A stretch of DNA of 64,000 nucleotides. Origin: Teratosphaeria epicoccoides. Its lineage: Eukaryota > Ascomycota > Dothideomycetes > Mycosphaerellales > Teratosphaeriaceae. The number at the start of each line of letters is the position of its first letter. Positions within the stretch are counted from its first letter, which is position 1. Positions 1-12,566 of this stretch are shown here, in pieces. Location of the stretch: positions 98,268-162,267 of the forward strand of contig JADDMT010000071.1 in the NCBI GenBank assembly GCA_021401465.1, read 5' to 3'. A model generated the notes under the pieces. That model saw nothing but the letters and a program-made list of their open reading frames with translations, did not search any database and was not told the DNA's origin. Made by a program: the position numbers and the translations under genes.

Positions 1-3000
1 CAAATTCGAGCTTCTTGCTTGTCACATTTGGCAACACCACTACGCAAAGCGGTGGCTCGCGCAAGAGGCAGTCTTCTGCTTCGACTTCGACCTACAACGC
101 CACGCAGGGCTTCACCGCGACTGATGGCGGGGTGTACCAAATCAGTGCGGATGCACTGGATGCACAAAATGGCGGCACGCCGCCCGACTGCGCTCTGACA
201 ATCTGTGTCAACAACGACTGCGGACCTTCCAACACGCTGACTGAGAATACCGAGACGTATGCTCACAATTGGACCGCCGATGCTTCTGGCTCAGAGCTGG
301 CTATCTTCAGCATTACGTGCTCCGGCCAGGCGTACGTCGGGATGTCGAATGTTGTCATCACGCCGTATCTTCAGAACGCTTCGACGAGCTCTTCGGCGGC
401 GGCTTCTAGCGGGTCCGCATCGCCGACGCCTACGGTTACTACTTCGATCTATTTGACGACCACGCTGCCGGCTCGAACGTACACCCAGACGGGGTATAAT
501 GTTACGGCTACGGAGACTGATACGGCTACGACTTATGTGCCGACGACTGCGATTTCTACGTAAGTGAACCGTGGGCACAGGCTTATCCGGTGACTGCATC
601 AATTGATCAAGAGATATTGATTCTTGAGTGGCTTGACTGCTGGATCCATCTTTGAGAGGCTTAGCGTGCTCGCTCAGAGTCTTCATCATCTGCCATTTTG
701 GCGGCTCGATGAATTGGTCGATGGAGCACTGAGACGCTTTCGCCTCTTGAAAGATTGACTGGGTTGCTGATCATTGCTTCCAGATACGTGTACTCGATGA
801 CAACAACGCTCCCTCAAGCCACAACCGTCTATTATGTCACCCAGACCACCCAGGTACCTGGGAATACCTCATATCTTCCAGCTAACACTTCATACGTCTA
901 TCAAACTTACACTACGACGGCGACCCTGCCAGAGGCGACCACCGTCATCTACCAGACCATCACGACGAGCAGCCAGCTTCCGGGATACAATTTCACGTCC
1001 AATGTACCCACGACTGTAGTCCAGACTGTCACCTCGAGCTTACCGCAGCAGACGACGACGATCTATTCCACGGTGGTTACTACCAGTCAACTACCCGGCA
1101 ACACTTCGTATGTCACTTATACTCAGGTGTCAACGCTTATTTCGACTTTGCCTCCGGCGACTAGTGTCGTGTACTATACGGTCACGACGCAGCTTCCGGC
1201 GAATACTTCGGTAGCTACTACGACTTTGATTCAAGTGCGTAGCATACTCACCCAGCTCATTTGTCAGAGCATGGCGCTGACTCTGATTTCACAGACTCTG
1301 ACAAGCACTCTGCCCCAATCAACCACGGTTCTCTACGAAACCGTTACCAGTCAAATTCAAGCTGACACTTCTTACGTCCCTACTACTCAAGTGCAGACCT
1401 ACACGACGACGATCGTTCAGACTGTAACGACTCAACTGCCGGGCAATACCTCGTACGTTCCCGTCACTGAGGTTCGGACTGTGACGACGACGACTGTGCT
1501 CTACGGGTAAGAAAGCTTCCAAGCCCTCGATCGAAACATGCACTTCGGGGCTCTTCGATACGCTTTTCCAAGCAACAGAGGGCTTCCATGCACTAAATCG
1601 CAGTATTCTAACGCCAAACAAACAGGACCGTGACAAGTCAATTACCAGCCAACACGAGCTACGTCTGGTCCACCATAGTGCAGACCATCACCTCCACCCT
1701 CCCACAGTCAACAACTGTCCTTTACACAACCGATTTCGAGACCACAACTTACTTCACGACCATTGTATCCTCCTTGCCACAGCAGACCCAGACTTACAAT
1801 CTCACAAATACTGTTAATCGCACAATCACGGCCACTACTTCTTTGGCGGCCCAAACGATAACGCAGAATAACACGATCGTCGCCACTACGACTTTGCCGC
1901 AACAGACTACCACGCGGAATAATACTGTCACGGCTACGACGTCTTTGCCGGCTCAGACAAGTACGCTGAATCAGACTTTCGTGTCGACCATTGTTACGAC
2001 GTACAGTACCACAATGCCGATTACTACCACGGTTGTTTCGACGGCTCCAGGTGCGTATTTCTGCCTTTTTGGTCCGTTGGGGAGGCTCTTCGTTCAGAGG
2101 CCCGGTGACCTATGCAAGGGTCGAAGGGATTTTGAGGTCACAGGTGAAGATGCAAAGTCTTGGCGCGGTAGACTCTGTGGAGTGGGCAACGAGATCGAGC
2201 AGGTCCTGGAGATGGGTTTGAATTCGCATGGGATAGCAGATACGAGAGGGTGCTGTCATGCCAGGCGACAATATTGCTCGTGGGTTATGAGCCCGAGCGT
2301 TACACATCATGGCACCCGTTGGGATTGAGCCGTTCTGATTCTATGCAAATCTGCGGAATTCATCAACCTCTGATATGGACTGACGATCCGCAGGCACGAC
2401 TGTTACAACGACCGCCGTTTCATACACGCCCACAACGGTTGTCAGCACTTTGTACGTCACGCAGACGCTGCCTGCAAGCACCGCCACGACAACACAGTCC
2501 GCCTGTAAGCCTGTCTCCTATCATCAATGCTCGAACCCACAACACTGACCTTAGACTATAGCGACTGTGACCACCACGCAGCCGGCCAGCACTAATACTA
2601 TCACGACCGTGTCCACGTAAGTCATTTAAACGTTTCCTGAGCGTTGAATCTTATGCCAATGATGCAGGTATGTCACAACCTACGTCAGTAGCTATCCAGT
2701 CACGACCACGATTGTCTCTACGGCGCCTGGTAAGTGGTTTCTGCTTTTGATGATCCAGGAGAGCGTTCCGGAGCCCTCAAGAGCCACACTCGATATGAAG
2801 TGAAGCGGCTCTCCTTCTGCAAAGACTTGAGGAGCTCACATGCACACCGACTGCCGCTGATCTCCAGCAGGTACCACAATCACGACGACTTCTGTATCCT
2901 ACTCACCCACGACCATGGTGACGACCCAATTTGTCACTCTACCAGCCAGCACAGCGACTACGACTCAGCCTCAACCGACGACCACGCTGAATGTTACTCA

Positions 3001-6000
3001 GTCCACGACTGTGGTCTCGACGTGAGTCTCACGTCCTTCAGAAGAATTTCGATGCTGATCATCGCAGATATATCACTACTTATACGACGAGTTTCCCGGT
3101 GACTACTACGATTGTGTCGACTGCGCCGGGTAAGTTTGCGTTCCTGCAAAACGCCGCCCTATCACCAGAAAATTCCCAGGTTGCAGACGGCTTTGCTGTC
3201 TTCGTTGGTCTTGTGGCTCTGCTAGTCGGTGGAGGCTCTTGAAAAGATCTCTCTCGGCTAGTAGCGCACCTCTCGAGATGGCGAAAAGCTCCGAAGCGCG
3301 CCAACCGCATTGCGTGGGCCCGATCTGGCCGCGTTACCTGAGACTGGCGATTTGAAGCTGGGGTCTAGATCCTCCACTGACTTTTCATCAGGAACAACGT
3401 CCACAACGACTTCAGTCTCCTACAGCACCTCGACGGTCGTGAGCACGCAGTACGTGACTTTGCCAGCGAGTACGGCGACGAGCACTCTGCCGCAGGCCAC
3501 AACCACTTTGCCTGCTTCAACGGTCACCTCTACGCTCCCGCAGGCCACGACGACCTATAGCTATCCGTACAGCGTGACTGCTACTGCAACTACGTCGATT
3601 CCGCCTATCACAACCACGTATAGCTATCCAATCACATATGTGAGTATCTCGATTGATTGAGTCTTGCATAGCGTCTAACAAATTGGATCAGACCACTACT
3701 CCGCCTGTAAGTGTACGCTCGTTGTGCGCTACTACAAGGGGCTGTCTTCTGGCAAGCACAATCGATGCTGCTATTTACCCATTTTGCGAACCTCTCAGTC
3801 CACCTGGGAAAGCCTGGCTTCAAGACTAGGCGCCTTGAGCTCTGATGGATTTCCTCTAACCGCAGGGCGTCAGCTGAAGCGACGATAGCCTTCAATTTTC
3901 GAATGCGGCGATCAAGGGCCTTGACATACCATCTTGAAGCAGATGAGCTAACACATAGGTTGTAGGCATCAACGACAACGCAGATCGTAACCTCTGTGAC
4001 CACTTACACCACTTCTGTCGTCTCCTCCTACACCACTTCGTATCCGGTCACTATAACCTCGACTCCTTCAGCTAGCACGGTGACCTCGATCTCGTACTCG
4101 ACGGTGACTTCCTCGACCACGCTGTACTCGACAGTGATCAGCACTGTCTCGTACACTCTTCCGCGGGCAACTGAAACGGTGAGACTCGCACGCTGGATTG
4201 TCTCCTTACAGCGGCTGACATCCGTTCCAGGACACTGCGACATACACTTTGAATGTCACTCAGCCTTACACCATAACTGCTACGTGAGTCCCGAGTTCTC
4301 CATGATTTTGGTGCACAATTTGGAAAGTCGAGGCGAGATGCTCCCGGAAGCGAGCCGGTCGAGCTCGATGCATAGGGGGCCGCATAAGTTCCGTCCGCAT
4401 GCAGAAGTTGCTTGACGCTCGGACTTGCTAAAGGCCCGCGCTTAGAGCTTTTCCCATCAAGCCCGACTCCTATCTAGCAGAGCGCTATGACTCCAGGACA
4501 CAGTTTTAGCGAGCTAGAGGGACATCCATCGTGTGCCCAGTCGTCAAGCGTGAACGAGCTGACAAGTGTCTCAGGGCTACTACGACCGCCTCACCGTCTT
4601 ATCAGCCGACGTCTACCACGACAGTAACAGGGACAAGCACTTCTACGACCACCCTGGACATCACGGTCACTAGCTCGTCCCAACGCCCAGTCACTACCAC
4701 TTTGACTATCTCGTACCCAGTGCGTATTTTGAACACGAGTCACCTCCCAAAGCATCCATTTCGCGTCACTGGTACAATCCACGAATGAGCGGATTGTTTG
4801 AATCCGCGCCCTACTTGCTCTTGAGAAGATGACAGCCGCCAGAAGCTTCCTACATTGGTGCAAAGTATCGCTAACTGCTTCTTCTAGGTCACCACCACGC
4901 AGAACGTGACATTTGTGAGTGTCATGAGTGATGCATGCCCCATCTACTTGCTAATGATCTTATTTCCAGACCAGCGTACAGCCTGTGAGTATTGATCTCT
5001 TCCCCAAGACATTCTTATAGACCAAGATGGCACACTTTCAAGCCATCCGGACTGGGCCCAGTTTACTCCTGAGCTTAAGGTCTTCGCTCATCATTACAGC
5101 ATCGGCCATCTGGCACTCCTGATCCCACATCTTGAAGCGTCCAATGCTAATGGACTTTCCCAATCAGGCATCGACAAATTACGTGACGTCCACTACAGTC
5201 ATTACACAGACAACCACCTACACTTCAGTGCGACCTGCATCGACTGTCACCTCGACTTACATGACCACGCTGCCCGCGTCCACAAGCACCCAGACTGTGA
5301 CCAGGGTACTTCTCTGTTCATAAGCGTCGCTTTCGACTACCAAGGCTAATGGCAAACAGTGAGACCCCTTTCGCGAGTATTCCTGGGTTGACTGGTCACG
5401 GATCACCACGATGAGGCGATCCTCTCCGCAACGACAGAGTGGCAGAGCTGTCCAATGTCATTTTGCTGACTTCACCGCAATAGTACCCTTCCAGCGTCGA
5501 CGAATACTGTGACGACGACCTTTCTTACCACGTCAACCATTACCTACACCAGCGTGCAGCCTGCGTCGACAGCCTATATCACCAACACCGTGACGTAAGT
5601 GTGCCTGCCAGTTGTTTGCCAGTGTTGCTGGTGAATTCGGCCAGTATTGGGTACGCCTACGGCAGTGCTTGCTAACATGTTCAACAGCGCCACGACTACG
5701 GGGCCTGCTGCGACTGTAACGCAGACGACTACTTACTCAGCTTCACCATCGACCATCCAAATCACATTCGACGAGTTTGTTGCGACCAATTATGGAGAGG
5801 TAGTGGTGTGTGTCCCTTCAGGCTCCCAGTCCGTCCTGAAAAGTGCCTTTGGCATCGTTCTGGGCGGGTGTGGTCTGATTCGGTCAGTTTCCAGCAGCTA
5901 CCTGTGCTGACATGCGAGTTGCAGTACGTTTTCGGCTCCAACTTCGCAGCTACTCAGCTGTCCGCCAACAATTACACCGCGACGAACAACCTGTGGTTTG

Positions 6001-6703
6001 TCACCATCAACTTCACTGCTGGTAGTAAGTCAATATTCAGCCAAACAATCCCCCATCGGATCGCGCTGACTAGATCACCCATCGCTCCGTGCAGCAAGTT
6101 TTACGTACAGCTTCTACACTGTGGATCTTGTCTCGGGAAATGCGGATTACGGCGTTCATGAGTATGATCGTGAGTCCCATGCGGATGATCAGTGCACATA
6201 TCCTGCGGCAGTCGCTGATTCAGTGGGCAGCCAACCCGTCGTATTCGTATGTTGCGCCGCCTAGTGGTTCACCTACATTGACACATGTCTGGCCCACCAA
6301 CGGAACTGCCACTGTGACGTCGACAGCAACCATCACGTCGCCAGCGACCCTCACAACGACAAGATCGGTCAGCACGACCGTCTTCGAAAATCCTTCCTGC
6401 GCCACGGGCGCATTCAACTATGCCAACAACGGGACATACATTTCCAACCCCGGCGCGAAGAAGTTCAAGATGCAGTGCTACTTTGATACAGCAGGCAACG
6501 ATATCGCCACTATGTCCTGGTCAGGAAATTTCAACAACTTCGAGTATTGCATGGACTATTGTGCCAATACAACTAGTTGCGTGGGCGTAGCGTACGGTGA
6601 GGCAGGCGGTGATGTGGGTAAGTGCTGGCTGAAAAGCTCGATGGCGACAGTGAGTACCAGCAATGGGAACAGAGATAATGCGTATGTATGCACGGCCTGC
6701 TGA
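1..6703 (+). CDS. Giant Thr/Ser-rich cell-surface protein, PAN-like C terminus (5' end outside window)
   Basis: Likely a secreted, heavily O-glycosylated wall or adhesin-type protein; the start lies upstream of base 1. The first exon seen (to 559) carries a jelly-roll-like, Cys-containing segment. The middle is built of Thr-rich repeats of the types TLPQATT, QLPGNTSY and SYPVTTTIVSTAPG. The 3' part (about 5690-6260) holds a non-repeated aromatic segment, and the last exon ends with a Cys-rich PAN/apple-like domain and stop at 6701-6703. I infer about 21 introns from GT..AG sites that keep the frame, for example 560-783, 1235-1294, 1507-1625, 2051-2393, 2505-2561, 2617-2667, 2730-2870, 3022-3067, 3130-3391, 3640-3691, 3707-3965, 4915-4969, 4985-5167 and 6170-6230. 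The join near 5308-5483 is not resolved. No GPI-type hydrophobic tail is visible. The repeat family is not one I can name; ligand unknown. Confidence 0.72.
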
Positions 6704-7158
6704 TTACATCCTGTCTTTGGCCGGAGAATGGAAAGCATAGCGAAGCATCAGGGCGGAGACATGTAGACAACAGACATAGAGAAGCGAGCTGGTTCCATTG
6801 CGAGGCGACATTATGTGACTTTCCTTGGACTGCGAACGTGGAGATCTGACCGGTCCATTCCGCCGAACAGTTTCTCACTGGCTGTGAAAACCCTCAGGAC
6901 TTCCAACATGGTGCGCTTTCCAGGAAGGGACGGATCACGCTTGACGGCACCATGATTGCCTACGACGAAGAGCACGAAGGCAAGATCAGGCGCTAATCGC
7001 TCTTATGATGAGACAAGCGAGTTCTGAGGTGTCTATCGAAATTCCATATGCATTCATGTCGGCAGATGTATGTGTGCAACTCGTATGACGTGATCTGAAG
7101 TTCGTCTCGAAAATGGCACCGTGAGGCCCATCTTCGCCCATCATTGATCAATTTGGCG
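6704..7158. other. Intergenic, convergent 3' ends
   Basis: Lies between the giant surface-protein gene and the minus-strand small secreted protein. I see no coding sequence or repeat. Confidence 0.5.
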
Positions 7159-7555
7159 TTACGTTCCGCAGTAGAAATCGCAATCGAACCCATTGCTAAC
7201 AGAGACTATAATCAGCATAGAGATTGATCCACACAGAGATGAATGGAAGAACTTACGCCCACCTGCTTTGGCATGGCAGACCACCGCACTGTTATTCCTT
7301 ATCAGCAATCCACTCCGGCGCAAATCAGCAGCAAAGGACGGACAGTCTGGCCGCAGGACTTGGTGCAATCTTCAACACCATATACCGGTTCCTCCACGCA
7401 GTTGCCGCTACCCTATGATGAGTCAATGAAGGGCTGTGTATACGGTCAAGCCTGCACGAGCGTACCGCCCATGAAGCTTTCTGGCAGATAGTGTCGCCGG
7501 CCGTGGCGCTTGTGATGTAGGTTGCTGCGATGGCTAGGTAAAGAAAGAGCTGCAT
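7159..7555 (-). CDS. Small secreted cysteine-rich protein, four exons
   Basis: No single frame is open across this gene; splicing reveals it. Exons: 7466-7555, 7344-7412, 7257-7288 and 7159-7195. The introns are 53, 55 and 61 bp. Intron 2 has an unusual GTCCGT donor but a CTGAT branch site close to its AACAG acceptor; intron 3 has a perfect GTAAGT donor. The start ATG opens a typical signal peptide (MQLFLYLAIAATYITSATA). The spliced product is about 75 residues, and the mature part of about 56 residues has eight cysteines, enough for four disulfides. A TATA-like box (7661-7666, minus strand) lies about 105 bp upstream. This architecture fits fungal effector-like or antimicrobial peptides, but I recognise no named family. 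Exon 1 is sure; the exon 2/3 join is less certain, because exon 2 read through would stop early with fewer cysteines. Confidence 0.6.
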
Positions 7556-8484
7556 CTTGATGTTCCGAGTGGTGGCGTGAGGGCTGGACGTAGATGAGAT
7601 CGGTCGTCGTTGCTTGAAGTTTGCAAGGCAGCTAGTCGATCAACCGAGCGAGCTCGAGCATTTATATGATTCTCGTTGCCTGTGTGATCGACTGACATCC
7701 GGCACCACACTGTCTTGGTACCAGTTTGGCAAGAGTGTGCGCCTTGGGCCCCAGCTCCAAGAGGTCATGGTCTATACCAGGAAGATCTTGGCAGGACGGC
7801 TGTTGCCAGGGCCAAGCGTCCATGTCTGCCTTGTAGCCACTGCTGGGCAAGCAAAGAACGATGAAAGCCACGAATGGGTACGGCGAGCATTCAAACCTCA
7901 CCAATGATAGATCAAGTCCACCTGCGGCCCGCGGCAGAACACCAGCATCCGCGCGAGGTCCAAGAACAGACAAGAGCGCAAAGAAGCCGCGCTTCCGGTC
8001 TAGACATTCAGTTTGCTCGAGCAGTAAAGACGGGAGCTTTCCGCGCGCAATATTTAGAGCATACGTTATGAGAAGCTCGGCGGCGGCGCAGTCATGACTG
8101 CCAAGCCTCCAGTTGGACGCTCCCGCCCTCCCGTGGATTAACCCTCGGCTTGAGAAGAGGTGGCATGCGTTACTAATGGCTCTGCATCATGCCTTGACGT
8201 CACGCACAACAACATCCTCAATCAATTCGTCCGCATTGGATTCCGTTCTTGACTCCGCTATGAATTATATAACTTGAAATAGAAGCGCTTAATCTCTGCC
8301 TCGAGCTTCAAGACGAAAGCCCGGAGCCAATCGGCATTGGACGCAAACGGGGATCCGCCTCCGGAGGCCAGGAAGCTTGTGATGCTCACGAGATCCTCTG
8401 CAAGGGGATGGGGCGGTGGTGGTGTGGCAGGCTCTCTCGCTGGGAGAAGGTCGGCTATCGAAATAAATCTAGAAGGACGCGGCC
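7556..8484. other. Intergenic
   Basis: Upstream of the small secreted protein gene (TATA-like box inside) and downstream of the decayed oxygenase. Short open frames here show no recognisable domain. Confidence 0.4.
7661..7666 (-). promoter_or_regulatory. TATA-like box of the small secreted protein gene
   Basis: TATAAA on the minus strand, about 105 bp upstream of the ATG at 7555, a usual fungal spacing. Confidence 0.4.
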
Positions 8485-10833
8485 TCAGTACAGGTTCAGG
8501 CTTGACGCCGCTGAGGTTGAATCTCTCCACGGCAGAACTCCTGACCTGCGAGAGCACTCTGCAGTCCTGCTTTTCCCGATTGCTAAGCCTGCCTGATCTT
8601 TCCAGGTCAGCAGGAAGCGAAAATTGAAGCGGACGTCTCCAGCCTTGCACTTCAGCAACGGCACAATCCTATCGCATCAGTCAGCGACTTGATGTCAAGG
8701 TCGAGGAAGCAGACTATTGAAGCTCACATATCAGTGAGAAATTGTTCGTTCTTTAGCTGAACTGCAATTTCAGCAAGGGCACGACCGTCGTTCGCTGAAC
8801 CGGACATTTCATCATCGTCGTCTTCGTGCCCGATGTTGTGGCCTTGCTGAGCATGCTGGAAAGTCTCTGCGACCACCTTTTCATTGTCGCGTTAATCCAA
8901 GCGTCCAATTCTGCTGTGAAGTCAGCGAGTGCGTCATTGAACATGCTTTTCAAAGCACTGAGCTTGCTGCAGACGCTCGTGCACTTCGACAGAGCGCCAT
9001 CGAGTCTGTGATACGTCAGTCTCCTGCGCGTCCTCTTGGCCCTCGCCTGACTCACATTGGCCTCAGGTGAGTGATTGATTCTGCACTACCTGCGATCTCG
9101 CCCAGCTTACGATACGTGTCCACCATCATTGCCTTGGTGGCCGCAAAGCAGATGGATGCGAAATCGATCACCCATTACTCCTTGATCCAGGCCGCCTGGA
9201 TGGTGGCCTCGACGACCGCAGAGTTCACTTTATCCGGAACCCGCCTTCCAGTTCCATTTGGTAATCTGGCGCCATTGCTTTCGCCGAAGTCTCGATTCCT
9301 CAGGAGGATAAAATAGCACAGCGTTTTCAGCTCGTTGCACTATGCTTGATTGCCGGTCTGCGTCCAAACTTCGTCGGCATTCATGAACAAGTGGCAGAAT
9401 ATCGCTTTCATTAGTCTCGTACCAATAGTGCGATTTCGCGCAGTCGCGGAAGGGCTGCAACAAAAAGCCAGGCTGACGCTCGCGTTTTATAAGCACTAAT
9501 ACAGTGTTTCGATAATAACGAGTAGCACAACGCCCGTCGTCGTCATCGCCCAACTTTTCAACATCTAGGTCTCTGTTATCAAATGGAGTGGCGTCCATCA
9601 GGCGATCTTGCTCAATTCTGCGGTTTTTCGTTAGCAACCTGCCATGGTAATCCAGAATCTGCTTGAGCGTCAGGCTGGAATCCACTTCCTCGTTGATGAC
9701 ACGATAACCATTCTTGCTCAGGGTAGGGCCCCATTCATCATAGCAGCCTCCCTGAACGTTGCAGTCCAAGCTGGCAAGACATCCTAGAAATCCCATTGCC
9801 TCGCCCAAATGCTGAAGGATGCTGGTCCTCATTCGATCATTGCCATTCAGTGACGCGAGGCCCCAGCTTGGTTCCGTGTACTTGTGCTCAAGCGCATACA
9901 CGAGCTCCGAACTTGTCGGCGCGAAGTAGGACATGGCCTGTGTAACGAGGCAGGTTTTGTGCGCTGCCCGCAAACGTTGCTTGAACGCATTTTGTGCAGC
10001 TTCATTTCGAGTATTGTGTCTTGTTGTCCGACTCGCACCAGATCGTACACCAACACGAGTCGATAGCCAGATCTCACTTCCTCCGCTCTACTGGTGACTG
10101 CCGAATACCAGCTCGCGGAAGAGGGCTGGCATTCGGCTGTGTCAAATTGCTTACAAACGCCATCATGGTGCAAGATGATGCTGCCTCCTTCATGCTTCGA
10201 TGGCAGGCATAGTCCAAGAGTCCCGATCATGCCGGGAAGCTCTTCAGCACTGTTGAACATCAGTAGAAGTGCTGGCGAGTCATCCAAAGAACTGTAGACT
10301 GACTTTGGTTGTGGCTTTTCAAGAAGCACCTTCCCCGTGACACAGTAGCTTCCATGGCTGAGCCTCCATAGCCTGCCCGACATTCGTCTGAACTCCAAGA
10401 TCCTCAATGGAACGGTCCACGGCTTGTTGTACGATATTTCGGAAGCTTCGACGCAGAACTAATCTCGGCTAAGCTCCCAGGTCCCTGCCATGTCTCCGTG
10501 GGTGATTCTCTCGTTCCCTAGTCTAGAATGCGCCTGATGATCGGCCGCGATGATGCGCGCCGCGTCACGTTCCAATAATGGTAGTGTGACAGCGCCATTG
10601 GAGTCAATCTTGATGTGAGGGTCAACAAAATCAGTGAGACGACCACAGGCAGCAAATGTGCCTTTGATCTGTACGCCATCCAGAGCATCCTTTATGGCTT
10701 GTTCGCAGGTCTTCAAGTTGACCTTGCAGGTTGTTCTGTGCTCGAAAGGCTCTGACTTCGCGACGATATCGAAAAATATGCCGTCTGGTGGGCTGTGTCC
10801 TTCCATATCTGCTACGTCTCTTGGAGGCAACAT
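8485..10833 (-). pseudogene. Decayed fungal 2OG-Fe(II) oxygenase-like gene
   Basis: Reads from ATG at 10831-10833. Recognisable landmarks of the large fungal 2OG-Fe(II) oxygenase-like family, in order: a PLxERDAARII segment, TWEL, HEGGSIILHHDG, SGYRLVLVYDLV and ALEHKYTE. The frame is broken repeatedly. A TAG at 10459-10461 follows TWELSRD, in the same frame as the next conserved block. A one-base shift near 10000-10030 separates YDLVRVGQQ from the MSYFAPTSSEL block. Another shift lies near 9250-9300, then a TAA at 9175-9177, and a further shift near 8850 before an acidic GHEDDDDE segment. A plausible intron (about 8663-8727) leads to a last block ending at 8485. The distal His expected between the WY and SGYR positions is not where the family has it. 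The 3' half (8485-9230) is assigned by continuity only. Confidence 0.72.
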
Positions 10834-11250
10834 GGAGCATGTAGCACAGATGTGTGAAGAAACAGGTCGCAGTCAAAAAGACGCGTTCGGAGCACGTGCA
10901 ACGTCATGCCATAATCCTCGCGGAGTCATGTGACCTTCCATCGAGCATATCGGCGTTGTAACATGGAACAAGCCACATCGGCAGTACAAATCTCCCGGCT
11001 ATGGTGATGCAAAAGCCTGTTACTAGTCTGGAGAGAAGCAGAGGAGAGACGTGTTCGACCGAAGGGACCTTTCGGGTGTATGATGCGCGGTGAAATCGTG
11101 CTAGAAGGAGTGATGGCACCTACTGGCAGCCATGGCTCGGCTCGTCCGTCCACTCATGCGATGATATGACCACAGGGAGCCAGGCTACGCACGGTGCTGC
11201 GTACATTGGACCCATGATCGTCAGCACCGGTGCAGTCGTCAAGACGGCCG
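10834..11250. other. Intergenic
   Basis: Promoter side of the oxygenase pseudogene and 3' flank of the UCH37-type gene. Nothing else seen. Confidence 0.4.
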
Positions 11251-12305
11251 CTACGACAAGTCCATCTCATTCGCCGCCTGTCCCTTCTTGCCTCTCTCCT
11301 CAATTCTCTTCTTCGTAACCGCCTTCGCGTCCTGCACCCATCCGTCAAAACTCCCATCCATCAGCTTGTTTGCAGTCACGCCCTTCATCGTCTCTCCAAT
11401 GAAGCCCACAAAGTTATGCCTCCTCAGCGCGTTCTCCCACCGCCACTCCCTCCTCTTCTGCTCCTCCCTAGCCAGCATCTCCTGATCACCAATCTCCTTC
11501 GCTTTTACCCTCAGATCCTCACACATCGCCAACAGATTGAAGCGAATCTCCGTTTGTGGATACCTCTCAATCCGCTTCTGCAGCACCGGCACGACTGCGT
11601 CGGAGAAAATTTCCGGCGGACAGGCGCCCCTGTCCCCATGGCGGATGGGAGCGGGTTGCAGGCCGTCGAGTTCGTAGAGAGTGCTGTTGATGCTGGTGTA
11701 GGCGATGAAGTGGTAGACGTCATCGTCTTCAGTGGCCACGCGCGTCTCGTCTGAGACAAAGGGCGAGGAGCGCGCGAAGGAGTTGTGGACGTCCCGGATG
11801 GAGTCGCTATTGGATAGCGCTTCTCCTCTGATTTCCGACGGGAAGGCAGAGGTGAACTCTTTGAATTCAGTCAGTGTTGGGCCGATGTTGACCTTGCCGT
11901 CGTCGGCGCCATCCTTGTTGAGCAGCACCGAGAGTAGCGCTTGGGTGCCACATGCGTTCTGGATTGTCTGGGCTGCGAACCAAAGCGGCTCTTCGTCCTC
12001 TTCTAGGTTTCCACCATTCAAGGCGCCGTAATCGAACTCGCCGTCTAATGGCTTGTCTTGCTGCCGCTTTTCGCCGGTCGGGTACTTGAAGAGGAAGATG
12101 ATACCAAGGGGGTTTAGCTGTTGTAAAAGTTCGGCATCAAGTGAGATGAGCTCTTCAAACTGGACGTTCCGGACGCCCAGTGATTCGATGAGGTATGTAA
12201 ACACGCCAGCATCGGATTCGATCGTATCTGCAGGGACATTAGTACTGAGCGAGGCCATCCAATCAAGACACAGCCACATGCTTACTCACTCCAGCCACCA
12301 GACAT
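11251..12305 (-). CDS. uch2: Ubiquitin C-terminal hydrolase, UCH37/UCHL5 type
   Basis: Peptidase C12 deubiquitinase of the proteasome-bound UCH37 type. Exon 1 is only 16 nt (12290-12305, MSGGW plus one base). The intron 12228-12289 (62 bp) joins it to exon 2 (11251-12227), giving about 330 residues, normal for UCHL5. The start WNTIESDAGVFTYLIE matches the family N terminus. Catalytic residues are visible: Gln in FAAQTIQ, Cys in NACGTQALLSVLLN, His in DDDVYHFIAY and Asp in YELDGLQPAPI. The C-terminal part has a helical, charged ULD-like segment (KRREWRWENALRRHNFVGF) and ends with a Lys/Arg-rich tail, as in UCHL5, whose tail binds the proteasome subunit Rpn13 or INO80. Divergent to the OM14-like gene, with a 261 bp shared upstream region. 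Confidence 0.93.
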
Positions 12306-12566
12306 CCTGCTCGCACTGTTTATTTCTCGATTGTTGCCGAGGTAGGAAGGAACGCAGCTCGCATGAGGGCTACGGCTTAGTAAGCAGAAGCCACGCGAAA
12401 GATCAGCGCTGTCGCGTGACGTGGTATGACGTGGATGCGATCGGCTGAAGCTTCCCGTCATCTTGACCAAAATCCAGTTCCTTGCATGTGATCAATCCAC
12501 TATTACCAGCTCAATAAACTGTCGAGGCGCCCAAACACCTCCAGGGAGACCAACAACACAGTAGAC

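Noticed and set aside
11230..12031. Plus-strand open frames opposite the UCH37-type gene
   Set aside because: Antisense shadows; the minus strand carries all UCH catalytic motifs.
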